A stretch of 44,399 nucleotides of DNA from JAZBPO01 sp036351675 (GTDB taxonomy: Bacteria; Pseudomonadota; Gammaproteobacteria; Pseudomonadales; Azotimanducaceae): positions 1 to 44,399 of the forward strand of contig JAZBPO010000073.1 of the NCBI GenBank assembly GCA_036351675.1, given 5' to 3'. The notes beneath the pieces were generated by a model. It saw nothing but the letters and a program-made list of their open reading frames with translations, was not told the origin of the DNA and searched no databases. Shown here piece after piece: positions 34,654 to 42,944 of this stretch; position 1 is the stretch's first letter, and the number at the start of each line of letters is the position of its first letter. A program made the position numbers and the translations under genes.

Positions 34654-35715
34654 GTGTTCGGTCTTTTCGAGAAGAAGTCGAATGCCATGCTCGGCCTCGA
34701 CATCAGCTCCACGTCGGTGAAGCTGCTGGAGCTGTCGAGGTCCGGTGACCGGTACCGCGTCGAGGCGTACGGGGTCGAGCCGCTGCCGCCCAATGCCGTC
34801 GTCGAGAAGAATATCAGCGACGTCGAGGGTGTTGGGGAAGCGATCAAGCGGGTCGTCGCCCGAGCCAAGACGTCGGTCAAGCTGGGTGCCGTCGCCGTGG
34901 CCGGCTCGGCCGTGATCACGAAGGTCATCGAGATGGACTCGAGCCTCTCCGATGCGGAGATGGAAGGGCAGATCGAGGTCGAGGCCGACCAGTACATCCC
35001 CTACCCGCTCGACGAGGTCGCCATCGATTTCGAGCCGCTCGGTGCCATCGAGGGCTCGGAGCAGATGGAGGTCCTGCTGGCAGCCTGCCGCAAGGAGAAC
35101 GTCGAGCTCCGGCAGGCCGCTCTCGAGATCGGTGGCCTGAAGGCGAAGGTCGTGGACATCGAGGCCTACGCCATGCGCCGCGCCTTCTCCCTGCTGCACA
35201 GCCAGCTCGGTGAGGACGTCGACGAGATGGTGGTGGCGATCCTCGACATCGGCGCGACGATGACGACGCTGTCGGTGCTCACCGGCGATCGCTCCGTGTA
35301 CACGCGCGAACAGCTGTTCGGCGGCAAGCAGCTCACGGAGGAGATCCAGCGGCGTTACGGTCTGTCCTTCGAGGAGGCGGGCCGCGCGAAGAAGCTCGGT
35401 GGACTGCCGGACGACTACGCGACGGAAGTGCTCGAGCCGTTCAAGGAGGCCGTGCTGCAGCAGGTCACGCGTTCGCTGCAGTTCTTCTTCTCTTCGAGTC
35501 AGTACGACGACGTCGACTGCATCATCCTAGCCGGCGGTACGGCCTCCATCGAGGGGCTCGCTGAGATGGTCGAGGGCAAGCTCGGTACGCGCACGTTGAT
35601 CGCCAACCCCTTCGTGAACATGTCCGTCGCGACCAAGGTCGACGTGGATGCCCTGTCGAACGACGCGCCGGCGATGATGATCGCCTGCGGCCTCGCCATG
35701 AGGAGCTTCGACTGA
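34654..35715 (+). CDS. pilM: Type IV pilus inner-membrane platform protein PilM
   Basis: 353 residues, start GTG at 34654. Actin-like ATPase fold with the N-terminal LGLDISSTSVKLLEL phosphate loop, SVYTREQLFGGKQLTEEI and the late ILAGGTASIEGL loop. It is cytoplasmic and binds the N-terminal tail of PilN, linking the pilus motor to the alignment complex. First gene of pilMNOPQ; one base separates its stop from pilN. Confidence 0.96.
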   Translation: MFGLFEKKSNAMLGLDISSTSVKLLELSRSGDRYRVEAYGVEPLPPNAVVEKNISDVEGVGEAIKRVVARAKTSVKLGAVAVAGSAVITKVIEMDSSLSDAEMEGQIEVEADQYIPYPLDEVAIDFEPLGAIEGSEQMEVLLAACRKENVELRQAALEIGGLKAKVVDIEAYAMRRAFSLLHSQLGEDVDEMVVAILDIGATMTTLSVLTGDRSVYTREQLFGGKQLTEEIQRRYGLSFEEAGRAKKLGGLPDDYATEVLEPFKEAVLQQVTRSLQFFFSSSQYDDVDCIILAGGTASIEGLAEMVEGKLGTRTLIANPFVNMSVATKVDVDALSNDAPAMMIACGLAMRSFD

Positions 35716-35716
35716 C

Positions 35717-36283
35717 ATGACTCGCATAAACCTGCTGCCCTGGCGCGAGGAGCTCAGGGAAGAGAAGCAGAAGGAATTCCTGCAGTACCTCGTGTTCGTG
35801 CTCATCATCGCCGCAGGCTTCGTGTTCCTCGGCGGTCAGTACGTCAACAATGGCATCGAAGAGCAGCAGGCGCGCAACACCTACATCCGCAGCGAGATCT
35901 CCTTGCTCGACGAACGCATCGCGGAGATCCGCGACCTCCAGCAGCGCCGCCAGGAGCTGCTCGCGCGCATGCAGGTCATCCAGGATCTGCAGGGCAACCG
36001 GCCGGTCATCGTGCGGATCTTCGATCAGCTCGTCCGCACGCTCTCGAAGGGCGTCTTCTATGACGATCTCGCGGTCGCGGGGACGACGGTGACCGTGACC
36101 GGAGTGGCCGAGTCCAACAATCGCATCTCCGAGCTCATGCGCAACCTCGACGCATCGGAGTGGTTCACCTCGCCGAACCTGCGCGGCCTGCGCGAGGCGC
36201 CGGATTACGGGGAGCAGGCGTCCCAGTTCGACCTCAGCTTCCAGCAGACCCTGCCGAATCGCAGCGCCGAGGAGGAGCAGTAG
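35717..36283 (+). CDS. pilN: Type IV pilus alignment protein PilN
   Basis: 188 residues. The INLLPWRE motif (4-11) binds PilM in the cytoplasm. One transmembrane helix (about 24-42), coiled coil (about 48-95) and a periplasmic ferredoxin-like domain follow. It pairs with PilO. Confidence 0.95.
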   Translation: MTRINLLPWREELREEKQKEFLQYLVFVLIIAAGFVFLGGQYVNNGIEEQQARNTYIRSEISLLDERIAEIRDLQQRRQELLARMQVIQDLQGNRPVIVRIFDQLVRTLSKGVFYDDLAVAGTTVTVTGVAESNNRISELMRNLDASEWFTSPNLRGLREAPDYGEQASQFDLSFQQTLPNRSAEEEQ

Positions 36284-36286
36284 GCC

Positions 36287-36907
36287 ATGGCGCTCCAGGA
36301 CCAGCTCCAGCAACTCCAGAACGTCGACTTCGCGAATCTCGATGCGAACAACATCGGCATGTGGCCGATGGCGCTCAAGGTGATCGTCCTGGTCATCGCG
36401 TTCGTCGCGGCGGTCGGCGGCGGCTACTACTTCTACGTCATGCCTCTGCTCGAGGAGCAGGACACTCTGGTGCGGCAGGAACAGACGCTCCGCAGCGAGT
36501 TCGAGAGCAAGGCGGGGCAGGCGGCGAACCTCGAGGAGCTGAGGGCGCAGCGCGTGGAGATGGAGGAGAGCTTCGGTGCACTCCTGCGTCAGCTGCCCTC
36601 GGATACGGAAGTGCCGGGTCTTCTCGAGGACATCACCCTCACGGGGCTCGATGCGGGTCTGAAGTTCCAGGCGATCCAGCTCCAGCCCGAGCGTCGTCAG
36701 GAGTTCTACATCGAGCTGCCGATCAGCATCACCGTGCAGGGCCTCTACCACAACATGGGAGCGTTCGTGAGCGGCGTCGCGAACCTGTCGCGCATCGTCA
36801 CGCTTCACGATTTCCAGATCCGGCCGTCCGCCGGCAATGCGGATGGTGGGGAACTGGTGCTGCAGATCGAGGCGCGCACCTATCGCTATCTGGATTCGGG
36901 GAGCTGA
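36287..36907 (+). CDS. pilO: Type IV pilus alignment protein PilO
   Basis: 206 residues. Short cytoplasmic N-terminus (LQDQLQQLQNVDFANLD), one transmembrane helix (about 27-47, VIVLVIAFVAAVGGGYYFY), a coiled coil (about 55-100) and a ferredoxin-like domain (FQAIQLQPERRQEFYIELPI). It forms heterodimers with PilN in the inner-membrane complex. Three bases after pilN. Confidence 0.95.
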   Translation: MALQDQLQQLQNVDFANLDANNIGMWPMALKVIVLVIAFVAAVGGGYYFYVMPLLEEQDTLVRQEQTLRSEFESKAGQAANLEELRAQRVEMEESFGALLRQLPSDTEVPGLLEDITLTGLDAGLKFQAIQLQPERRQEFYIELPISITVQGLYHNMGAFVSGVANLSRIVTLHDFQIRPSAGNADGGELVLQIEARTYRYLDSGS

Positions 36908-36909
36908 CC

Positions 36910-37455
36910 ATGAGCGCCTCGCTTCACCTTCGTACCGCCCTGCTGGCTGCCGTCGGCGCGTTGCTTGTCGTCGGTTGCTCGAGCGGCAGCCGCTATCAGG
37001 ACCTCGACGCGTACATGGCCGAGGTCCGGGCCCGGCCGAAGCCGCCCGTGGCGCCGCTTCCGGAGTTCAAGGCCTACGAGCCCTTCGCCTACGGAGCGGC
37101 GGGTCAGCGCAGTCCCTTCGAGCCGCCGGCGCCGCCGCGGCCGCCGCGCTTGCCCGGTGAGGATTCGGACATCGAGCCGGATCCCAACCGCGTCAAGCAG
37201 TACCTCGAGACCTTCGCGATCAACGATCTGCGCATGGTCGGCACGCTCGAGCGGGAAGGCGAGTTCTACGCACTGATCAGGGATTCGGCCGGTAGCGTCC
37301 ATCGCGTCACCGAGGGCGACTACATGGGCCTGGATCACGGTGAGATCCTGGAGATCACCGAGGCATCCATCGAGATGGACGAGATCGTCTCCGATGGCCT
37401 CGGTGGATGGGTCAAGCGATCGCGGACGGTCCAGCTCGCGTCGAGCGAGCCGTGA
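36910..37455 (+). CDS. pilP: Type IV pilus lipoprotein PilP
   Basis: 181 residues. A lipoprotein signal with lipobox VVGC is followed by a disordered Pro-rich segment (about 45-85) and a beta domain (FAINDLRMVGTLEREGEFYALI ... VHRVTEGDYMGLDHGEI), the HR-like domain that contacts PilQ. It connects PilN/PilO to the secretin. Confidence 0.95.
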   Translation: MSASLHLRTALLAAVGALLVVGCSSGSRYQDLDAYMAEVRARPKPPVAPLPEFKAYEPFAYGAAGQRSPFEPPAPPRPPRLPGEDSDIEPDPNRVKQYLETFAINDLRMVGTLEREGEFYALIRDSAGSVHRVTEGDYMGLDHGEILEITEASIEMDEIVSDGLGGWVKRSRTVQLASSEP

Positions 37456-37475
37456 CGAATCGATTCGGGGACAAG

Positions 37476-39668
37476 ATGATGCCAGTTTCCATACAAGACC
37501 CTGTTCTTCAGGGTGCCCGGGCGCGGTCCGCGGCGCTCCTGCGCAGGGGGCTCGGTCTCCTCGCACTGCTGGCCGTGGGCTCCGCCCACGGTGCCGCGAT
37601 CGAGGACATCCGTTTCGCAGCGTTGCCGAACGACGTGACCGAGATACGCCTCGACTTCGACGGGCCCGTTCCCGAGCCCGCGGGCTACACGATCGATCAG
37701 CCCGCGCGGATCGCGATCGACCTGATGGGTGCGACCAGCAGCCTCGACTCGAAGTACCACTCGCTCGGAACCGGCAACACGCGCAGCGTCACCGTCGTCG
37801 AGGCGGCGGATCGTACGCGGGTCATCATCAGCCTCACCGAGCTCGTCGGCTACGAGACGCGTGTCGAGGGCCAGGCACTGCTCGTGCGGGTCGGAACGGC
37901 CGTCGCGGGCGGCCCGATGGGGCCGGGCGTCGCCTCGCGGCCCGAAGCCGACACCAGCGCCGCCGCAGCGACCACTTCGGCGATCACGGACATCGACTTC
38001 CGCCGCGGCGCCCAGGGCCAGGGGCAGGTGGTCATCAGTCTTTCCGATCCGAAGGCGCTGCTCGACGTGCGCAGCCAGGGTAACGACATCCGGGTGGAGA
38101 TCGCGGGAACGGCGGTGCCGGAGGCCCTGCGGCGCCGGCTCGACGTCACCGACTTCGCCACGCCCGTCGAGCTCATCGACACGATGGAGGAGGGCGGTCG
38201 AGCGGTCGTCACGATCCGCCCGGCCGGTGACTACGAGTATCTCGCCTATCAGGCGGACGAGACGATCACCGTGGACGTGCGTCCCGTGAGCCCCACGGAC
38301 GGCGCCGGCCGCGTCGACGACGTGTTCCGCTACAAGGGCGAGAAACTGTCCCTGAACTTCCAGGACATCGAGGTCTGCTCGGTACTCCAGCTCATCGCCG
38401 ACTTCACGAACCTCAACCTCGTGGCGTCGGACACGGTCGCTGGACGGATCACGCTGCGGCTGCAGAACGTGCCCTGGGACCAGGCGCTCGACATCATTCT
38501 GCGCAACAAGGGTCTCGACAAGCGGCAGCTCGGCAACGTGCTCATGGTCGCTCCGGCGGCGGAAATCGCTGCCCGCGAGCAGCAGGAACTCGACAACCGT
38601 CGCCAGATCCAGGAGCTCGCGCCGCTGCGCACCGAGTTCATCCAGGTGCTCTACGCCGATGCCCAGCAGCTGGTCGGACTGTTCCAGGCGGCCGGCGAAG
38701 GCGAGGCCGGTCTGCTCTCCGAGCGCGGCAGCGTCATCGTCGACGATCGCACCAACTCGATCATCATCAGTGAGACGGCGGACAAGATCATCGAGATCCG
38801 GCGACTCCTGCAGCAGCTCGACATCCCGGTCCGTCAGGTACTGATCGAGGCTCGGATCGTCAACGCCAACACCAACTTCTCCGAGTCTCTCGGCATCCGC
38901 TGGGGCGGCGCGGGACGGCGCCAGGTCGACGGCCAGTTCCTGCAGATCGGTTCCCAGTCGCGGAACCTTGCGCTGGTCGGCCTCGGGGGGGCAGGCGGCG
39001 CAGGCGGCGCAGGCGGTGCCGCCGGAGGCGCCGGCGGTGCCATCGGGGCACCCCCGCTCACGCCCGACGGCGACATCACGATCGGCGTACCGAACATCAA
39101 CCTGCCGGCCGCGGGCGCGGCGAGCCAGTTCTCCGTGGGCATCGCTGGCAACGACTATCTGCTCGATCTCGAGCTCTCGGCGCTCGCCTCCGAGGGCAAC
39201 GGCGAGATCGTCGCGCGGCCGAAGGTCATCACCGCCGATCAGCAGACCGCGACCATCGAGTCGGGAACGCAGATTCCCTTCCAGGAGGCGACGTCTGCCG
39301 GTGCCACGGCCGTTTCCTTCCAGGATGCGGTCCTGTCCCTCGAGGTCACGCCCCAGATCACGCCCGACAACCGGATCATCATGGAGCTGCAGGTCAATCA
39401 GGACGAGGTGGGGCAGATCTTCAACGGCGTTCCGAGTATCGACACCAACGCGGTCTCCACGCAGGTCCTCGTCGACAATGGCCAGACGGTCGTGCTCGGC
39501 GGCATCTTCCGGAACACGGCCAACCGGGCCGTGGAGAAGACCCCTCTGCTCGGCGACGTGCCTTATGTCGGCCGTCTGTTCCGGCGTACGATCGAGACGC
39601 AGGACAAGCGCGAGCTGTTGATTTTCATCACGCCTCGCATTATCGATGACGCCCTGACGCGCCGCTGA
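37476..39668 (+). CDS. pilQ: Type IV pilus secretin PilQ
   Basis: 730 residues from the ATG at 37476 with GGGGA upstream; a GTG at 37452 overlapping the pilP stop is an alternative. Signal peptide, then two AMIN domains (about 38-130 and 165-270) that bind peptidoglycan. N0/STN (about 285-365) and N1 (about 380-455) domains follow, then the secretin beta domain (VEVTPQITPDNRIIMELQV near the end). A Gly/Ala-rich insert lies at about 503-526. It forms the outer-membrane channel for the pilus fibre. Confidence 0.95.
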   Translation: MMPVSIQDPVLQGARARSAALLRRGLGLLALLAVGSAHGAAIEDIRFAALPNDVTEIRLDFDGPVPEPAGYTIDQPARIAIDLMGATSSLDSKYHSLGTGNTRSVTVVEAADRTRVIISLTELVGYETRVEGQALLVRVGTAVAGGPMGPGVASRPEADTSAAAATTSAITDIDFRRGAQGQGQVVISLSDPKALLDVRSQGNDIRVEIAGTAVPEALRRRLDVTDFATPVELIDTMEEGGRAVVTIRPAGDYEYLAYQADETITVDVRPVSPTDGAGRVDDVFRYKGEKLSLNFQDIEVCSVLQLIADFTNLNLVASDTVAGRITLRLQNVPWDQALDIILRNKGLDKRQLGNVLMVAPAAEIAAREQQELDNRRQIQELAPLRTEFIQVLYADAQQLVGLFQAAGEGEAGLLSERGSVIVDDRTNSIIISETADKIIEIRRLLQQLDIPVRQVLIEARIVNANTNFSESLGIRWGGAGRRQVDGQFLQIGSQSRNLALVGLGGAGGAGGAGGAAGGAGGAIGAPPLTPDGDITIGVPNINLPAAGAASQFSVGIAGNDYLLDLELSALASEGNGEIVARPKVITADQQTATIESGTQIPFQEATSAGATAVSFQDAVLSLEVTPQITPDNRIIMELQVNQDEVGQIFNGVPSIDTNAVSTQVLVDNGQTVVLGGIFRNTANRAVEKTPLLGDVPYVGRLFRRTIETQDKRELLIFITPRIIDDALTRR
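38985..39050 (+). repeat. Gly/Ala-rich low-complexity segment inside pilQ
   Basis: In-frame near-repeats of GGCGCA/GGCGGT encode an almost pure Gly-Ala run before the sequence APPLTPDGD. It is part of pilQ, likely a flexible surface or lumen loop, and may vary in length between strains. Confidence 0.7.
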
Positions 39669-39736
39669 CCGCAGCGCTCCGGGCCGGACCTGCAGGCGGG
39701 GCTTCCCGTCTTCCCGGTTCCGGCTCGGAATCGTCG

Positions 39737-39757
39737 GGCGCGCCCGCGTGGCGCGCC
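39737..39757 (+). repeat. Hairpin between pilQ and aroK
   Basis: GGCGCGCC repeated on both sides of CGCGT (39745-39749); since the unit is itself palindromic it forms an eight-base stem. No T-run follows. It could modulate transcription between the pilus and shikimate genes. Confidence 0.45.
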
Positions 39758-39793
39758 GTCCGGAAGAACCACGAGGACCGTGAAGAGTCATCC

Positions 39794-40318
39794 ATGGAGA
39801 AACCGCGCAACGTATTCCTGATCGGGCCCATGGGTGCGGGCAAGACCACCGTCGGCAAGATCCTGGCCGATGAACTCGGCCTCGAGTTCCTCGACACCGA
39901 CAAGGAGATCGAGGACCGGACCGGTGCGGACATCGGCTGGATCTTCGACGTCGAAGGCGAGGAAGGCTTCCGCAAGCGTGAAGCGGCCATGCTCGACGAG
40001 CTCACGCAGCGCAACGGCGTCCTCGTCGCCACCGGCGGTGGTGTGATCCTGCGCGAGGAGAACCGCAAGCGCCTGGTTTCCCGCGGCACCGTGGTCTACC
40101 TGGATGCACCGCTCGAGCAGCAGGTCGAGCGCACGAGCCGTGACCGCAGTCGCCCTCTGCTGCAGGACGGCGAACCGCGGGAGATCCTCGAGGGCATGGC
40201 GGCAGAGCGTGATCCGCTCTACCGGGAGGTGGCGGACTACGTCTTCCGGGCCGACAAGCGCTCCGCGCGCGTGCTCGCCACGGAGATCTGCAAGGCCCTC
40301 AGGGAGGGCTCGACCTGA
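39794..40318 (+). CDS. aroK: Shikimate kinase
   Basis: 174 residues. It phosphorylates shikimate in aromatic amino acid synthesis. P-loop GPMGAGKTTVGK (about 12-23), the DTDKEIE shikimate-binding stretch, the VATGGGVILR motif and the lid region RDRSRPLL are all present. The order pilQ-aroK-aroB is conserved in gammaproteobacteria. Confidence 0.97.
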   Translation: MEKPRNVFLIGPMGAGKTTVGKILADELGLEFLDTDKEIEDRTGADIGWIFDVEGEEGFRKREAAMLDELTQRNGVLVATGGGVILREENRKRLVSRGTVVYLDAPLEQQVERTSRDRSRPLLQDGEPREILEGMAAERDPLYREVADYVFRADKRSARVLATEICKALREGST

Positions 40319-40347
40319 GTTCCGTCCGGTCGGCCGCGCCGGCTCCA

Positions 40348-41448
40348 GTGCGCCTCGAAGTCGATCTCGGTGACCGCAGTTATCCCATCTACATCGGCCG
40401 CGGTCTGCTCCGGGACGGTGAACTCGTCGCCGGCGGGCTGCGCGGCCGGGAAGCCTTCGTGATCACGAACGAGACCGTCGCACCGCTCTGGCTCGCGCCG
40501 GTGACGGCGGCGCTGGCCTCGGCGCGCTGCGACTCGCTGGTGCTGCCGGACGGGGAGCGGCACAAGAACCTGCGGACCCTGGAGCGCATCTTCGATGCGC
40601 TGCTCGAGCAGCGCCATTCCAGGCGGACCACGCTGTTCGCGCTCGGTGGCGGCGTCGTCGGTGACATGACCGGTTTCGCCGCCGCCTGCTACCAGCGCGG
40701 CGTGGACTTCGTGCAGATCCCGACCACGCTCCTCGCCCAGGTCGACTCCTCCGTCGGCGGCAAGACGGCCGTGAACCACGCCCGTGGCAAGAACATGATC
40801 GGCGCCTTCCACCAACCGCGCCGGGTCCTCATCGACACGGACGTGCTCACGACCCTGCCGGAGCGCGAGTACGCGGCCGGACTCGCCGAAGTGATCAAGT
40901 ACGGCTGCATTCGCGACGCGGACTTCCTCGCCTGGCTCGAGGAATCGCTCGACGCGCTTCTCGCCCGCGATCCGGACGCGCTCACGCATGCGATCGGCCG
41001 CTCCTGCGAGATCAAGGCCGAGGTCGTCTCGGAGGACGAGCGCGAGGGTGGCGTGCGGGCGATCCTGAATTTCGGTCACACCTTCGGTCACGCGATCGAG
41101 ACCCACACGCGCTACGAGAGCTGGCTGCACGGAGAGGCGGTCGCGGCGGGCATGGTGCTCGCGGCCGAGTTCTCGCGGCGCCTGGGCGCGCTGCACGCGG
41201 AAGAGGTCGAGCGGATCAGACGACTGCTGGGCCGGGCCGGGCTGCCGACGGCTCCCCCCGACGACCTCGCCGTCGAGCGCTTCGTGGAGCTCATGGGCGT
41301 CGACAAGAAGGTCGTGGACGGCCGGCTGCGCCTGGTGACGCTGGAGACCCTCGGTCGGGCGACGGTCCTCGAGGACGTTCCCGGCGGCCTGCTCGAGGAG
41401 ACCCTGCGCGCCTCCCCTGCTGCCGGCGGAGCCGGATCGGCGCCGTGA
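40348..41448 (+). CDS. aroB: 3-dehydroquinate synthase
   Basis: 366 residues, start GTG at 40348, 29 bases after aroK. NAD- and metal-dependent cyclisation of DAHP to dehydroquinate. ALGGGVVGDMTGFAAACYQRG, PTTLLAQVDSSVGGKTAVNH, and the metal ligands in NFGHTFGHAIE and WLHGEAV are clear. The end overlaps the next gene as GTGA. Confidence 0.97.
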   Translation: MRLEVDLGDRSYPIYIGRGLLRDGELVAGGLRGREAFVITNETVAPLWLAPVTAALASARCDSLVLPDGERHKNLRTLERIFDALLEQRHSRRTTLFALGGGVVGDMTGFAAACYQRGVDFVQIPTTLLAQVDSSVGGKTAVNHARGKNMIGAFHQPRRVLIDTDVLTTLPEREYAAGLAEVIKYGCIRDADFLAWLEESLDALLARDPDALTHAIGRSCEIKAEVVSEDEREGGVRAILNFGHTFGHAIETHTRYESWLHGEAVAAGMVLAAEFSRRLGALHAEEVERIRRLLGRAGLPTAPPDDLAVERFVELMGVDKKVVDGRLRLVTLETLGRATVLEDVPGGLLEETLRASPAAGGAGSAP

Positions 41449-42944
41449 GCGAGCGCGACGGGCGCTGGCTGGAGCGGCACGGACTCGAGCGCGACCCCTT
41501 TCTGGACATGGACGCAGGTGCCGGCTTCTTCGCCCGCGGCACCCGCGAACGCCTGCTCGAGGACCTCGCCGATGCAGACGGAGCGTGTCGGCCCCTCGTC
41601 ACGGTCGTCGGCGAGAAGGGCATCGGCAGGACGAGCCTCGTGCATGCCCTGCTGCGCCGCTTGCCGCAGGAGGCTCAGGTGGCTCGCGCCACCGCCGACG
41701 TGTTCCTGACCGTGAAGGAGCTCCTGTCCGAGCTCGCTCGTGGCCTCGGGGCCGATGGCGACGTCGACAGATCGCGTACGGAGCTCGCTCGCGCGGTGCG
41801 CGAGCAGGTGACCGCAGCCGTCGATGCGGGTGAGTGTGCCTTCCTGCTCGTCGACGACGCGGGCGAACTCGCGGGAGACGCGCTCGAAGAGCTGGTGAGC
41901 ATCGCCGAACTCGATCCGGAGGGACACCGCGTGCGCGTGCTCCTCTTCGCCCTGCCGGGCATCCGCGATGCGCTCGAAGCCGCTGCGGGAGCGGAGCGCG
42001 TGCGGCCGCTGCTCCACGAGCTGCGGATCGAGCGCTTGAGCCTGAACGAACTGCGCGGCTACCTGCAGTTCCGGCTCGCTCGAGCCGGGCTGGAGGGCCC
42101 GTCGCTCTTCCGCGAGCAGGACGTCGCAGCCATTCACCGGGAGTCGCAGGGCGTGCCCGCTCGAATCAACGCCGTCGCGAGTCGCGTGCTGCGGGACATG
42201 GCCGCGGGCGGGCCGCGCAGGCCGCTCTACCTCGCAGTGGCCGCGGTGACGGTCCTGTTGGCCCTGCTGCTGCTCTCGAGGCTCGGGGTCGACGGCCGGC
42301 CACCCGCCGAAGCCGGCCCCGCTGCCCTGCCGGCGTCCGAGCCGCCGCCGCCGGACCCGGCGGCGGTCTCGTCCGCCGCCGTCGAAACGCCATCACCGCG
42401 TCGGCTCGACGAGGCGGAACGGGAGGAAGCCGGCGCGTGGATCGACGACGAGGCGGCGCCCCGCATCGAGCCCTTCGTCGAGCGCGCGGCAGCAAGTACG
42501 GTGGCACGACCGGCCGAGTCGGCGGCGGTAGCGCCGCCGACGCCTGACCAGGAGCCCGCCGAGCCCGATCCCGACGAAACGGTCGCCACCGAGTCGGCCC
42601 CGGCACCGGGTTCCCGGGCCTGGGCAGCGGACCACTACGTGCTGCAGGTGCTGGTGAGCTCGTCGTCAGAGCGGGCCCGCGCCTTCATCGCGGCGCGGCG
42701 CGACCCGGCGGCCTACCGCTTCTACGAGAGGCCCCGGAACGGCGCCCTGCAGTACGTCGTGTTGCAGGGCGACCACGCAACGCAGGACCAGGCCGATGGC
42801 GCCCGGGCCGCAGTGGCGGAGGAGACCGGCCTCGAACCCTTCGTCCGCAGCGTCGCGGAGGTGTGGCGTGAGCTCGGCGACACCGGCAGCCTCCTCGCGG
42901 CGGAGGCTCCCGTCGGGCTCAGGGCAGCTCCGTCGAACCCATGA
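41445..42944 (+). CDS. ATPase-like/SPOR-domain protein, DamX-like
   Basis: 499 residues, start GTG overlapping the aroB stop. An N-terminal ExeA/AAA-like domain (about 1-255) shows a P-loop variant GEKGIGRTS (56-64), in which the usual Lys is Arg, and a Walker B-like FLLVDDA (133-139). One transmembrane helix is at 260-280, then a long Pro/Ala/Glu-rich periplasmic linker (about 285-410) and a C-terminal SPOR domain (about 417-495, HYVLQVLVSSSSERARAF). DamX-type proteins bind septal peptidoglycan. The degenerate P-loop suggests ATP hydrolysis may be lost. It overlaps convergent gltD by 26 bases. Confidence 0.88.
   Translation: MSERDGRWLERHGLERDPFLDMDAGAGFFARGTRERLLEDLADADGACRPLVTVVGEKGIGRTSLVHALLRRLPQEAQVARATADVFLTVKELLSELARGLGADGDVDRSRTELARAVREQVTAAVDAGECAFLLVDDAGELAGDALEELVSIAELDPEGHRVRVLLFALPGIRDALEAAAGAERVRPLLHELRIERLSLNELRGYLQFRLARAGLEGPSLFREQDVAAIHRESQGVPARINAVASRVLRDMAAGGPRRPLYLAVAAVTVLLALLLLSRLGVDGRPPAEAGPAALPASEPPPPDPAAVSSAAVETPSPRRLDEAEREEAGAWIDDEAAPRIEPFVERAAASTVARPAESAAVAPPTPDQEPAEPDPDETVATESAPAPGSRAWAADHYVLQVLVSSSSERARAFIAARRDPAAYRFYERPRNGALQYVVLQGDHATQDQADGARAAVAEETGLEPFVRSVAEVWRELGDTGSLLAAEAPVGLRAAPSNP

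Noticed and set aside
37335..39791. An 818-codon - strand frame opposite pilQ
   Set aside because: PilQ domains are clear on the + strand and the opposite frame has no family pattern.
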